Positions 1 to 11,500 of a stretch of DNA of 64,000 bases are shown here, one piece after another (the stretch's first letter is position 1; each line of letters opens with the position of its first letter). This DNA comes from Asterochloris sp. CNOR1 (Eukaryota > Chlorophyta > Trebouxiophyceae > Trebouxiales > Trebouxiaceae). The stretch is taken from contig OZ017746.1 in the NCBI GenBank assembly GCA_963969365.1, positions 868,001 through 932,000 on the forward strand, read 5' to 3'. The position numbers were made by a program, and so were the translations under genes. Below the pieces are notes generated by a model. It was not told the DNA's origin, did not search any database, and saw nothing but the letters and a program-made list of their open reading frames with translations.

Positions 1-3000
1 GCCACACAGTCGTCGACACAAATAGACAGGAGGTTGGGCCCCAGGCAATGAGGGGGCGTCAGGGCATCACTCCCTGCCTTCCCACGCCTGCCCCACCACC
101 CACCTCTGCAGACTGACAGAGTTGCCAGACAACAGCGCATGCTCACCAGACAGGCCAGGCTGGCTGCCCAGTGCTTTTCCAAGCCTGGGCCACAGCAGAG
201 CACATGAAGCCTGAAGTGCTGCCAATGACTGGGTGACCACTCACCTCTGCATACAGGCCCATGTGCCACGCGATGAGGCAGGCCTGGCTGACAGCCCAGG
301 CTGGCTGCAGGATCCCCCTGCGCGTGCTTGCAATCGGGCGCAAGTCCTCCAGCAGGGAGTACAGCTCCGGGTCGCTGGGGTTGCCCTGCAGCACCAGCTC
401 CATCTTGCGCTGGAGCAGGGCCAGGTCTGAGGCTGCCTGCATGAGCATAGTGCTGGGCCTCAGCTCGTGGGCAGTGTGTGCAACGCAGAACTGCTCTCCA
501 GGTCGCACCTGCAGTGCCCACAGCAGACGTCACCTGCAATTCGGTCAGTGGATGGCAGCGCTGAGACTCACAGCAGCATGCACCTCAGCTTTGAAAGGAG
601 ATCACAGGCAATGCATGCTTGATGACTGCTTGCCAGCCTGAGCGTGGCATAGTCAGGATTGTCAAACACCCTGAGTACAGTGCTGTGTGCTGGTGTTGCA
701 CCTCGCAGCTTCACAGGATCTGCTTGCGGCTGTCGCACCCAGAGCGAGCTGTGGACAGGGGCACAGCTCACCTCAAAGTTTGGCTGCCCAAGTCCAAGCA
801 GCTCCCTCAGGAAGGCAGATGGGGGGGGTGCACTGCCTGCAAAGTCAGTGCCACGCACCACATGAGTGCGTGTCTCATATATGGTCAGCTTTGACAATGC
901 TGGCGTTCACGATAGCAAAGTGACACGTGCTGACAGCCAACAACACCACAAGCAGGCACAACTCTGTTGCAACTTGCTGGACACTCAAGCATGAGCTTGC
1001 TGGTGCACATGCCTCAATACTGACCTGCAGCCTCTCCCTGGTGGCTACTGTCTGCAGGAGTTGCAGGGATGCTGATGTCCTCCACAGCAGCATATTCTGC
1101 CTCAGCTGCCCTCTCGGGGCTGCCCTCTGGCTGGGCGCTATTCTGCTTGGACTGCATCTCGTCCTCCTGCAGAGACAGGCACAAAGCAGGATTGAGAGCA
1201 TGTGCAGGGTCATCTGCCAGCCAGCTGCTTGCAGATTGGCCTTGAGTGGGCACGGTCAGGCAGAGGGCGCCTGTTCAGAGTGTCGCTGCAGTGCAGGCTT
1301 GAGCACCTTTCCTGCTATCAGGCAGACATGAACGCCGTTTTCAGACGGACCTCAGGTACCATTTGCCAGTTGAAGTCACTGGCAGTTGACCCCTCCTCCA
1401 CTGGGTCTGCCAATTGCCTGTCAGGTCCGCTGGCAGCACCCTGCAGGTTGACCACCGGCTGTTTGGGGTTGAAGGACTTGATGGTCCCCTCCGGCGACGC
1501 ACTGTCGTGCTGCAGGGTATGTGATGACAGGTGTGAGTGCCAGGCTCTGAGACCCCTGTGCAGGCCTTGCCATCAGCAGCAGGGCCCCGGCAGTGCAAGG
1601 GGGCTGAACCAGATGGGAAAACAGCTGCTTTGCTGCCAGCACCTGGGAAGGACAGGCAGGTGTGGAGAGCTTCACCTGCGGGTCTTCCTTGCTGTTCTTG
1701 TCGGGGCTCGATTCCTCTGGCCCCATGAAGGCGCTGAACTCTGAGATGCCAAGGTCATCGGGCAGCCAGGGGCCCCTGCAAAGCACAGCAAGTCGTGAGG
1801 CAGATCTCTGGCGGTCTTCCCACCAGCAGACATGCCCTGGAGGCCACTGCCGGCCCCTGAACAGCACAGCAGCTCACCAGCAAGACCTCTGTATGCCTTT
1901 GACCAGGCGGAAAGGCCTTGTCCGTCTGGAAGGGTCAACAACAGGTGGCAGGTGTGCAGTGACCCCATCGTCTCAGAATGGTCAGCATGACCTCATCCGC
2001 CTGGACCATTGGCTGCAGACGGACCCCCACAGAGCAGCACTGCTGTCAAGGAGTCACCAGCACGGCGTTCCTCCTCCTGAAGCACGGCTTGAAGATGGAC
2101 TCACTTGTTGCCATCGTCCGGCGTGCCCTCGCCCTCCACCTGCTCAGTGGCTGCAGGCGTGGCCTCCTCATGCTGTGACAGCTGCTCGTGCAGAAGTGCT
2201 GGCTCCTCCTGGGTGGCCTTGTCCTCCACAGCGACAGGCCCGGCCTCAGCTGCCCTCTCTGCACTGCCCTCTGGCTGGGCGCTGTTTGCCATGTCAATCT
2301 CCTGCAGAAACACGCACGGGGCAGAATTGAGAGCATGTGCAGTCTCCTCTGCCAGCCTAGCTGCTTGCAGATTGGCCTTGAGTGGGCACAGTCAGGCAGA
2401 GGGCGCCTGTTCAGAGTGTCCCTGCAGTGCAGGCTTGAGCGCCTTTCATGCTGTCAGGCAGACCTGCTGTGCACAGGTTAAGGCACACAAACGCCGTTTT
2501 CAGACTGACCTCAGGTACCATTTGCCAGTCGAAGTCGCTGAAAGTTGACCCCTCCTCCACTGGGTCTGCCAATTGCCTGTCACGTCCGCTGGCAGTTGAC
2601 CCCTCCTCCACTGGGTCTGCCCCTGAGTTTGGCTCGCTGCTCGGCTGCTGTGGAACTGCCAGGGCTGCCTGTGGATGGCTGTCGCGCTGCAGGCCGGCTG
2701 CTGGAGCTGGTGCATGTGGGCCAGCCCCATGCATCCCCTCGTGAGGAGTTGATGCAGCTGCAGCTGGCTGCTGGGTCTTGATGGCGGGCAGCTGTTCAGC
2801 AGCTGCTGGCGGGCTGCCATCCTGCACTGTGGCTGCAGGCTGCATAGTAGCCTCCCTGGAGGCTGCCCCTGCTGTTGTAGCGTCCCTGTTGGCCTTCCAC
2901 AGCTTCAAAATGTCCTGTAGGCATCAAGGACTTGCAGTTTACGGGCCAGATGACTGCAGGACGGGACCAGAACGCGGGTCACGTATGGTGGCCATGAGTG

Positions 3001-6000
3001 CTGCAGGCGTGTGTAGTGCAGCACAGCATTGTGCGTAGGGCGCAACGCCCAAAGTGTCAGGAGTGAGGCGGGTCGCGCATGCTGGTGAGGCACCCCACAC
3101 TGACCTCTACATTCTGCTGGAGGGCAGCGGTGGTGCTGCCCTGCTGCTGGACAGCCTCCACCAGGGAGTGGAGATCCCTTGAAATTGCTGCGGCAGGCTG
3201 CTCAGCACCCTGCAGGGGACGAGCAGGGCATGTCAGCGCCCCCTTCCGCGATTGATGCCTCCCGCTGGCTGACGACATGCCTGGTCATGCTGCATGTGGC
3301 GACAATCTGAGCTTTGCAAGCAGCAACTTGCTTGTCAAGTTCACAAGATCATGACCATCGTGAGACAGCAAGTTCACGCCCGGTGCAGCTGCTGGTCGCA
3401 CTGCCTGCCTAGCATGTGATGTTGTGCAAATCCATCACACCGGCTGCTGGCATTGCTAGACTGAATTGACCTGCAGCACAGGCTGCCGGGGCTGCTGTGC
3501 CTGCTCAGCATGGCGGCTATGTTCTGGCCTAGCCAAGGCATGGGAGAAACAGAGGACACGTGCACAGAAGACAGCCTGACCTGACATGTCTGGCCTGCCA
3601 GCGCTGCAGTGGCCATCAGCAGGCCCTGCTGCATCTCCCTCTTGTCTCTGCGCTCCCGCTCGAGGAGCGCCCTGACAGACTTTGCATCAGCTTCAGCGCG
3701 CTGCAGGGCATGCAATGAGCTCGTCAGATTGCCTGCGTGGGTCAGGCTCACATGCATCTGCCATCCTGTGAGCACTGCCTGCTGCTGGCCACACAAGGAA
3801 CGCCGCAGCAGGCCTCTCCTGACTTCTGGCATGTACCAACCCATATCGCTCAGGGGATGCCCAACTGAGGCATGCCACCTGCCCAGCTTGAGGTGTGCCA
3901 GTGTCTTGGCAGGCAGGGCATGGTGGCCCTTTTGATGGCACGTAAGGCGGGCGCACATGGCCTGATTGCTGCAGGCCTTCTGAACGTGCACAGTGGTCAT
4001 GCACCTGCTGGCAGCTGCTGGGTGCATCATGACCAGGCATGCAGTGCACTGATTGGCTTGACTGCAAGCAAGCACGCTCACCTGCAGCCGGGATGTGCGA
4101 AGCGAAGCCGCAAAGCGCCGGCGCTGCACCTTGGTGGCGCGCCGGCTGCGCTTCATCTCGTGCTGCACCTTTGATGTCAGCACCTGCAGGCAGGCAGGAG
4201 GCGTCTAGTTGACATGTGCAGGTCGGGGCGCAATGCAGGGGCAGGCATGGCCAGCACAGCACCTGGATTTGATGATGCTCAGACAAAGGCGGCGAGGCAT
4301 CGCGAGCTTGTGCAGGACACACATGCGGCATGAGTAGCCACCCTTGCTCTGCAGGGCCACAAGGCTGACCTTGACAGCCTGGGTCAGCTCGAGCTGAGCC
4401 TGCTGCTGCAGCTGGTCATGTCGCGCGTGCAGGGCTGCCGCACTGGTCAGTGATTCCACCCTGGCCTCCAATTCCTGCAGCAAGCGAGGACGTCAGGATG
4501 TATCAACAGGCCCAGGCAAGCCCTGGGGGTTCAGCTTCGCGCTTGATTGCAGACAGACAGCAGGTGCACACTGTGGGCTGCAGGCCGCCACCTCTGGCTA
4601 TGCACCTTTGGTCGCCCCAGCGACACAAGTCGCGGCATGAGATGCATCTGCCCTCACGGCCATCTGCCCTCACGGCATCAACATCATTAAGCACCTGAAT
4701 GGTTGCGCGCAGGGTGTTCTCCCGCTCGTTGCCCTCTGTGAGCTGCTGCTGCAGGGCGTTGCACCGCATCTGCAGAGCCTGGCGCTCCTGGGCATCAGAA
4801 TCCATTTTGAGTTTCAGCCCCTACACGGGCACGGGAGACAAAGGTCTGTGCATGTCCACGCACCCTTCTGTGAGCATGAGTTGTCAGTCAGCATGGAGTG
4901 GCTACTGCTAGGGAGAATTATGATCAAGGGAGGTTGTTTGTGGTCAGGGGTCAAGTGCTGTGCCAAAGCTGTGCCAGCTTCACTCAAGTCCATTGACCCG
5001 CAGTTTGACCAGCCAGTGAGAGGGGCGCAGGCGCCATGCAGGTTGACTGCCATGCTTGTCTGGGACGCAGGTCGCTACACAGGGCAGCTGCTGGCAACTA
5101 GCAGCCAGTCAAGTCATAAGGGGTTCACACCAGCAGTTGCTCCTGTACAGAGGGTCGATGCTGTGCCTCCACAGTCTCCTGTAGCGGAGATGATGCGGGG
5201 ACCTCCAGCTGGGGGGCATTGCCGTGCACCTCCAGGCCAGCCTGGTGGTCTGGCTCCGCCAGCTCCTGCAGGCACACCTGCCTTTGCAGCATCTGCAAAA
5301 CTTCTGTATGGGTGGGTGAAGCTGCAGCACTGATGCTGCGATTTGCAAGCTTGACCATGTGGGGCGGTCACCACAGGGAATGCGCTAACACTGTGCAGCT
5401 CCTGTATCAACAACACAGTCTGTCAGCCACACCTGCCAGTCAGACACATGCAGTGCTGAGGGGTGATTTGCTGCGAGACAGCAGCAAGCATGCATGCTGC
5501 AAAGGAGATGCAGCATATACCCCAGGACATTGACGTACAGCTCAAGTTTTGGACACCTGAGCAGAAGCCCCACCTGGGTGGCCTGGCGCGGGGCGGCATG
5601 CTGTTGGGCATCCTCCTGGGACAGCTGCTGCAGCTCTTGGCGGGTTCTCTGCAGAGCAGCCTGGGCCGCCTTTATTGCAAACTCCTGCCTGGCCTCCAGC
5701 GCCTGCACCTGCAGCATGAGATGGAAGATATCGTTTGAGATTAGGTCAAGAGCCCCATAGAGTGCGGCTGTGTTTGGGGCCGTGTTGGGGGGGGGGCCTG
5801 GTCAACCTGACCATGAGCACTTGCTGGCAGGGTGACTGGGCTTGGGCCACATGGTAAGCTGGCACACAGAGAGGGTCCGCTGCAACTCAAGCAGGCAGCT
5901 TCGATGCACAATGAGGGGTCCTGTGACATGGCACCATCTGACCTGCACAGCCGCCTCCAGCTGGGCCATCCTCCTCTCAGTTGAGGACCTCATCTGCACG

Positions 6001-6393
6001 GGCCCAATCATTTCAGTCAGTGCGCCACAAGGGAGGCTGGCATTGAGGAGGCTAATTCAAAATGGTGGAGGGTCACAGGATTGCTGAACTGCTCTTCCCT
6101 TACAGGTGAAGGTGAGGCGAATGTGCTGAACATCAGGCGCATGAAAGTGTCACCACACCCACCATCTGAAGGATGCGGCTCAGGAGATTGGCCAACTCGC
6201 TGTGGTCAGGATCATGTTGTGTCCTCCTTTCAGATGTGCCCTCCTGCTGGGACTTCATGTGTTTGCTCTGCAGCATGCAAGCTGCGTGTTCAAGCAATCT
6301 TTGTAGAGGGTTGTTGTGAAGCGTGATAGAGACAGCGGTGTAATGGCCTGCATCTTTCTGATGCTTCAGTGCAGATGCAGGTGGCGTATGCAT
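1..6393 (-). CDS. Long coiled-coil protein of unknown function, C-terminus off the left edge
   Basis: Sixteen exons can be chained with every phase matching: 6393-6163, 5993-5943, 5708-5574, 5292-5131, 4820-4695, 4474-4370, 4183-4082, 3700-3581, 3209-3105, 2914-2510, 2301-2105, 1775-1676, 1509-1351, 1166-1025, 836-772 and 508-245. They give at least 823 residues. The donor after 245 points to further exons outside the window. The first seven or so exons encode charged, Gln/Glu/Arg-rich heptad-like helices (for example LEARQEFAIKAAQAALQRTR), so a coiled coil is likely. The middle is low-complexity Ala/Pro/Gln/Glu and carries a duplicated module, ADPVEEGST..SDF.WQMVPE. The last exon has a helix containing QGNPSDPELYSLLEDLRPI, which faintly recalls the N-terminal helix of SMNDC1/SPF30 Tudor proteins. 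That resemblance is weak and no Tudor domain is visible here. The start ATG at 6393 is a guess, because an acceptor at 6268 would also work. I do not recognise the family. Confidence 0.6.
1098..2596. repeat. Intragenic segmental duplication (about 340 bp, two copies, about 1.15 kb apart)
   Basis: Positions 1098-1436 and 2246-2596 are clearly homologous on direct reading. Each copy contains the start of one exon (encoding NSAQPEG..ERAAEAE), an intron, and the end of the preceding exon (encoding DRQLADPVEEGST...WQMVPE). The donor sites fall at equivalent places (1351 and 2510). A third partial copy of the ADPVEEGST-coding stretch lies at about 2592-2622, directly beside the second. The duplication therefore copied exon-intron-exon structure inside the coiled-coil gene. 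Confidence 0.85.
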
Positions 6394-6909
6394 GACTCCT
6401 GAAAGCTGGCATGCGGCAGCACATGCGGACTTGCCCTGCGGAAGCACGGCATGCGCCTGTCAGTGCTGTTAGGCTGCTGCGAGTTCTCCGCAGTCTCCTT
6501 GGGACTCGTTGCTCACCGGCGGGGTGCCACTCAGATGAACGCCTGCTTAAAGCGATGCCAAAAGGAGAGGCAACGCTGCATTGTGGTCAGCAATGCTGCA
6601 TCGGGGTCAGTTGCTCAGTTCATCTGGTCCAAAAGTAGAATATTACTTCCTTCTCTTATGTAACGGTCAAGCTGGCATGCCCAGTCTCTTTTCGAGGGGG
6701 AACACATAGCACAGCAAGGCATCCTCATGGCAAGCGCGGCGACTGACGATGTAAGTGTCTGCAAGAGGGCTGATGGCATTTCTTGTGGCAGCATCGGTGT
6801 GGAGTACTAGAGAGGCAGTACAATCAGGTGGCTTGGCTGTCAGGAAGTCATGGCTGGACTGGCTGACAGATATGTGGTGCTGCTTCCCTGCGCAGCAGAC
6901 AGGGCACCG

Positions 6910-7194
6910 TCAGCATGTGCGGCCAAATTTTGGCAGCACTTTAAAGTGCTGCACGTCAAAGTAGGCAGGCGCTTGGGCAAACAGCAAGGACATGGGGTGC
7001 AGCCGTCCAGCAGAGCGTGAGGCTGCAGCTGTGCCAGGAGCTGTTGCTGTGCTCAAAGAATTAGAGCCAGCACTGCAGGATGGCCCCTTGCCAGACGTCC
7101 ACTTTCTGATGGGCCAAGGGTCTGTTATCTGGCCACCTTTGCCCTCTGGGCTGTGCATAGGACGCCACTTCAAAACAAGCCCTGCCTTGACCAT
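6910..7194 (-). CDS. Possible small protein, 94 codons, unrecognised
   Basis: An ATG-initiated frame of 94 codons ends in TGA at 6910. Its composition looks protein-like, with motifs such as GGQITDPWPIRKWTSGKG and a terminal AYFDVQHFKVLPKFGRTC. No domain is recognised. It lies between the head of the coiled-coil gene (ATG near 6393) and the small plus-strand gene at 7341. It could instead be an upstream exon of the coiled-coil gene or chance. The rest of 6394-7340 shows nothing I can name; it is somewhat richer in A/T and probably holds the divergent promoters. Confidence 0.25.
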   Translation of the reverse strand: MVKAGLVLKWRPMHSPEGKGGQITDPWPIRKWTSGKGPSCSAGSNSLSTATAPGTAAASRSAGRLHPMSLLFAQAPAYFDVQHFKVLPKFGRTC

Positions 7195-7340
7195 GACTGG
7201 CTTAGCATCAAATCAGGCAGCATAGAGACGGCTTGCTGCAGTGAGGATCCCAGCTTCCTCACTGAGTGTTATGTGAGCACGTCTCAGCACCTTCAGTGTT
7301 CTCTGACGAGCAGGTCAAGTTGCCGTCTGACACTTTTAAG

Positions 7341-7895
7341 ATGCCTCTCACAGTGCGTGAAGGGGCCTTGCTAGGTGCTGGTGTCCTGTTGGCCACAGGA
7401 GCCACGGTCTTTTACCGGCAAAAGGCCACGACACCTTTCAGGGTGAGCTGTCATGGCACTCAGTGGACAGACAGCACGCTTGATGCCTTTGATCTGACAA
7501 GGCCAGACTGCGTGCAGATAGCATACTTTCTTGCATGGCCAGTGCTTGGATCTGCCATCATCTTGACTTCCACGCCAAGCGATGAGCGCTTGATCAAAGT
7601 GAGCTTGCTATGTGGATGGCAGCCCTTTGTCATTCGCAGGATTACAAGTTTTTCTCTCTGCTGACAGCATGCCCCTCCTCCTCCGAGCTCCCTGACTGGG
7701 CACACAGCATGGCTCTTCCCCCCCGGGATGCTGACACACTGTCTTTTCACGCAGGCCATGAAGCGGCAGGGCACTGTGGATGACGAGCAGCTGGCCCAAG
7801 CTCACCAGGACGTGCAGCTGCAGATGCAGCGCATGAGGGAGGCAGGCGGCCAGGCACCGCGCAGCCTGCCCCCACCACGCCAAGAGCCAGAGTGA
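7341..7895 (+). CDS. Small predicted membrane protein
   Basis: The model is ATG 7341 to a donor after 7598, then an exon from 7755 to TGA at 7893-7895. Phases match and give 132 residues. The first exon starts MPLTVREG and continues into a hydrophobic segment, GALLGAGVLLATGATVFY (about residues 8-25). A second hydrophobic stretch follows near residues 55-75 (IAYFLAWPVLGSAIILTS). The last exon is a charged helix (DDEQLAQAHQDVQLQMQRMR) ending in Pro-rich sequence. A GTGAGC at 7443 could be an earlier donor, which would remove the second hydrophobic stretch, but I found no in-phase short exon to replace it. The overall look (short N-terminal anchor plus soluble helix) resembles small organellar inner-membrane proteins, but I do not recognise the family. 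Confidence 0.5.
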
Positions 7896-8576
7896 CTGGC
7901 AGGGCAGCCCTGTTGCGGCACGCTTACCAATAGTGACAGGCAGGCAGCAAAGAACCTGGGCTTGGGAGTGCTTGGTGCTTTGAAAAGAGGCTGTGAGGTA
8001 CATGGTTGCCAGCAGCAGTGTGAGCAGGCCCTGCTGCTGGCCGGTTGGAAGCACAGGGTAGCTGTGCCTGGCTGCACAACATAAGCTGCCTGTGCTTGAG
8101 TCGCTGCCCATACAACATGATGACCGCATATCAGATGCCAGTTGAGCGCTCAAAGACCATGTGTTGAACCCCTCAGCTGCGTCCAAGCAGCTCCAAACAT
8201 TGACATTTGCGGCACTTGGGACTCTTTGAAATCACAATTCATCCAGGCTGAGCTGTCACAAGAAGTGTGCTGAAGTCAAGTCAGCAGGTGTCAGTTCGTC
8301 AGTTCTTGTTGAAGATCAGTATGCTTGTAACAGAGGTCAGGGTCTGCTGGCCAGCCATGGAAAACTCCCTACCATGTAACAAGGCGTAGAGTGGGAGTTG
8401 AGAACACTTGATGTGACCACCACCAACATCATGGGCTTGGAGGACAAACCCAGCCAGTGCGGGGAAACTTCTACTGTGTGGTCACAGCCTCATGTAAGGC
8501 CCTGCTACCTTGAGCGGCCTGCTGGCGTCTTCAGCTGCGAGACAAATACAGGTTCACAAGCTGCCGGCTCAGCAGC
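7896..8576. other. Intergenic, convergent gene ends
   Basis: This stretch lies between the stop of the small membrane protein (7895) and the predicted stop of the phosphodiesterase (8577). Plus-strand TGTAA motifs occur at about 8328 and 8384; these are distant but possible poly(A) signals for the 7341 gene. No coding segment stands out. Confidence 0.4.
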
Positions 8577-11500
8577 TCAGGAGAGGCTGTTGGCGCGCAG
8601 AACCCCCAGGCTGCTGGGATTTTCTGCATCAAGGCTGGGGCCCCCTTCAGTGGCTGCGCCACGCCGCCACTTGTGTGCAAGCGGCAGCCCTGCAGCTTCG
8701 TCTGAGGGGTGCACCGAGGTGGGACGCCCCGGCAGGTTTCGCAGGACGGAGGCAATGGAGGAGCGCGGGTCCCTCCCGCTGCGCCTCATCCACCGCGATC
8801 TGGCAGCAGCTGGGGTCGGGCCAGGTTCAGAGGAGTTGGAGGTGCCCCTGTACCAGGAGTGTGAGAAGTGGAGGACAGCGGAAGCAGCCTTGGCAGCTGC
8901 TTTGGGGACTGGAACATCTCCAAGGGTGCTCACGCCTGTCTCCATATGCGTTGCAGGTGCCAGGCCACTGCTGCAGCAAAGGGGTTGGCAGCAGGCATGC
9001 TCTGCTTGCAGCCTGGAAGCATGCTGGAAGCATCTGTGGGCGCTAAGTGGCAGGCAGAGACAGGCCATTGCTGGCTGCCTGCCCCACATTGGGCGGGCAA
9101 CTCCGAGAGGATTGCATGACGGAGGTGGCCCCAGCCTGGGCAAGTGCACCAGCAAGCTGTAGGGCGCGCACCTTGCTGGCGAGTGCAGGGCAGGCAGGAC
9201 ATCCCTGTAGGCCTCTGTGAAGTTCCTTAGCCGCGCAGCAATCCTCTCCTTCAGCAGAGTGAAGTTACTGGCAATCAGCACTGGCTTTGCAGGTCCATGG
9301 AGCAGTGACTCAGTCTTGCACTCCAACAGAGCATTAAATTTGCAACAAGAACTGAGCTGCATGCCCTCACGGGACTCACAAAGTGCTCTTCCATGCCAGG
9401 GTGGGAACGTGCTTCCTGATCAGCCAGGCACAACATGGTGTGCCAGGCGGAGGCAGCACTGCAGCATCCAGCACAAGTCACCTGGTCCCCCTGCTTGCTG
9501 CTAGGGGGCTTGACTGGATCCTGGCCCACTTCAGCAAAGGCCAGCATACTCCAGGTGCACCTGTTCTCGTACAAATTGTCCATGGTCACCTGGAGCTCTG
9601 GGAAGATGCCCACCAGCTGCAGCAGGCAAGTGCCACATGGGGCAGCTCCAACACCTAGCTCTGACAGGCTGCAGGCCGACGAGCACTGCCAAGCATGTGA
9701 AACCTAAGCAGCTCAGCCCACCATGGCAGCACGCGTCATGCTTGTGGTGTCAAAAATTTGCCGCCCTGTGGGGGACCAGGCAGCACTGTGCATTGTGCCC
9801 AACATTGCTTCTTGCATGCGTTATAGAGCAGAGCGGAGCAGGAAGCCCTGCATGACGTGCCTGCATGGACGCTGGCACCAGAGAGAAAGTCAGGCAAGAG
9901 CAACTACCAATCTAAGCTGCCCACACAGCCTGCAGCAGCAGCTGCAAAGTCATCAGGGATCTGCTGCAAAAGAGATGCGAGTGCCCCTACCCTAGTACCA
10001 ACCCAATCAATGCCACACCTGACTGTACAGCGGTGCCACAATGAAGTCGATGAAGTTGACCTGCGCCATGGGCACCGAGGTGGTGGCGCGGTCCATCTGG
10101 GGGCTGATGGGCAGGCCCAGCGATCTCTCCAGGTCCCCTTGCTTGAAGAACTCAGCCATGACGCGCTCAGACCACCTACACGCAGACAGGCTGCACTGCA
10201 TGTGGGGCGAGATCAGGACACCTGTGCCCTGCGATCGGTCGCTGGACAAAGGGTGTAAGAAAATCTGATGGAGGGCTTGGCAGAGCAGCCAGCATGGTGG
10301 CTCTGGACTCAGGCAAGCAACTCTTCCATGCTTTTTTCTGTGCCAGGACGACATCTGATCACAGCCAGCAGTCCGCCATCCCTGTACCACACCCTGTCTT
10401 TCGAGCAGCAGCCTGCTCCCCACCTGCGGCTCAGAAGCGGCGGCTTCACAGGGTTGCTGATGTCAGCGCAGTGCAGCAGCAGGGACAGCAGGAACTGGCG
10501 GTCCTCTGGCGACCCAAATGCACGCGCGGCAGGCGAGGTGCACAGGGCCAGGCTGCCTGTTGTGGAGGCTTGCGAGGCGGGGCTCATGCTCTCGCCCGTG
10601 GCAGACAGCTTGGCAGAGCTGCCAGCTTCAAGGCTCCTGTGCAGCTCCATGAATACTTGTAGCTGCAGGGCACAGCATAAATGCTCGGCCTAGCACTTTC
10701 TCTCCGCGCAGCTGAGCCCTAGGGGTGAAGTTGCTGGCCAGTGAGGGCAGCTGCAAGACAGCCTGCAGGGAAGGTGCTGGGGCAGCGCCAGGCGCAGAGG
10801 GCCTCTGTTGGCCTCAGCAGGCATGCAAGTCATCAGCATGGGCAGTGCTTCAACAGCTGTTGTGCAAGCAAGGAAAATCCCACAGAGCAAGCATCAGCAG
10901 GGAATGCCCCACAACCAGCTGGCCATCACGGGCAGGACGGCCTCACCTTGGCCACAGTCGAGAAGTGGTGGGTCATGTCTGTGTGCAGGATGGCATCGAT
11001 GATAATCTTCCTGCAAGCAGATCAGGATTGTGGCCACCAGGTTCTGCAGCCATCAGCGCCATCTTGTGGAGCGCTGTGCAGAGCAGCGGCTGTGGCTTGC
11101 AGCACAATGCACACTGCTGGACAAGGCATATGTTACACCAGTGGCTTGCGGGCTGCACACTGCATGCGCTTCAGCCCCTGAGCTTGTTTGCAGCCTGACA
11201 GGAGCCTGCCCCCTAGAGCATTGCGCAGCCCACCTGCACTCCTTCCAGGCCGTCATGCCCATGCCCCTGAAGATGTTGACTGCCGGCTGCTGGCTGAGCA
11301 GGGTGTACAGGGAGCACACGTGGTTGTTCTCCAGGACGCTGCTGTCATTGTAGACACACGCCAAAGGGTCATGGGTCGAGATCAGGAAGGCATTGGTCAC
11401 CCCTGCAGGCGCAGCATGGCTGCTCCGGGCAGCCACAGGCACAAGCTGCTGTCCTGTGCAGACACACCACGACAAGATGGCACATTCACAGCGAGAGGTG

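Noticed and set aside
3374-4183. 269-codon minus frame across coiled-coil exons
   Set aside because: It starts as the real exon 4183-4082 but then reads through introns. The neighbouring exons with matching phases explain the coding signal better.
8398-9162. 254-codon open frame on the plus strand
   Set aside because: It overlaps the predicted phosphodiesterase tail in antisense. It shows no domain or splice chain; I kept the minus-strand reading but flagged the doubt as a finding.
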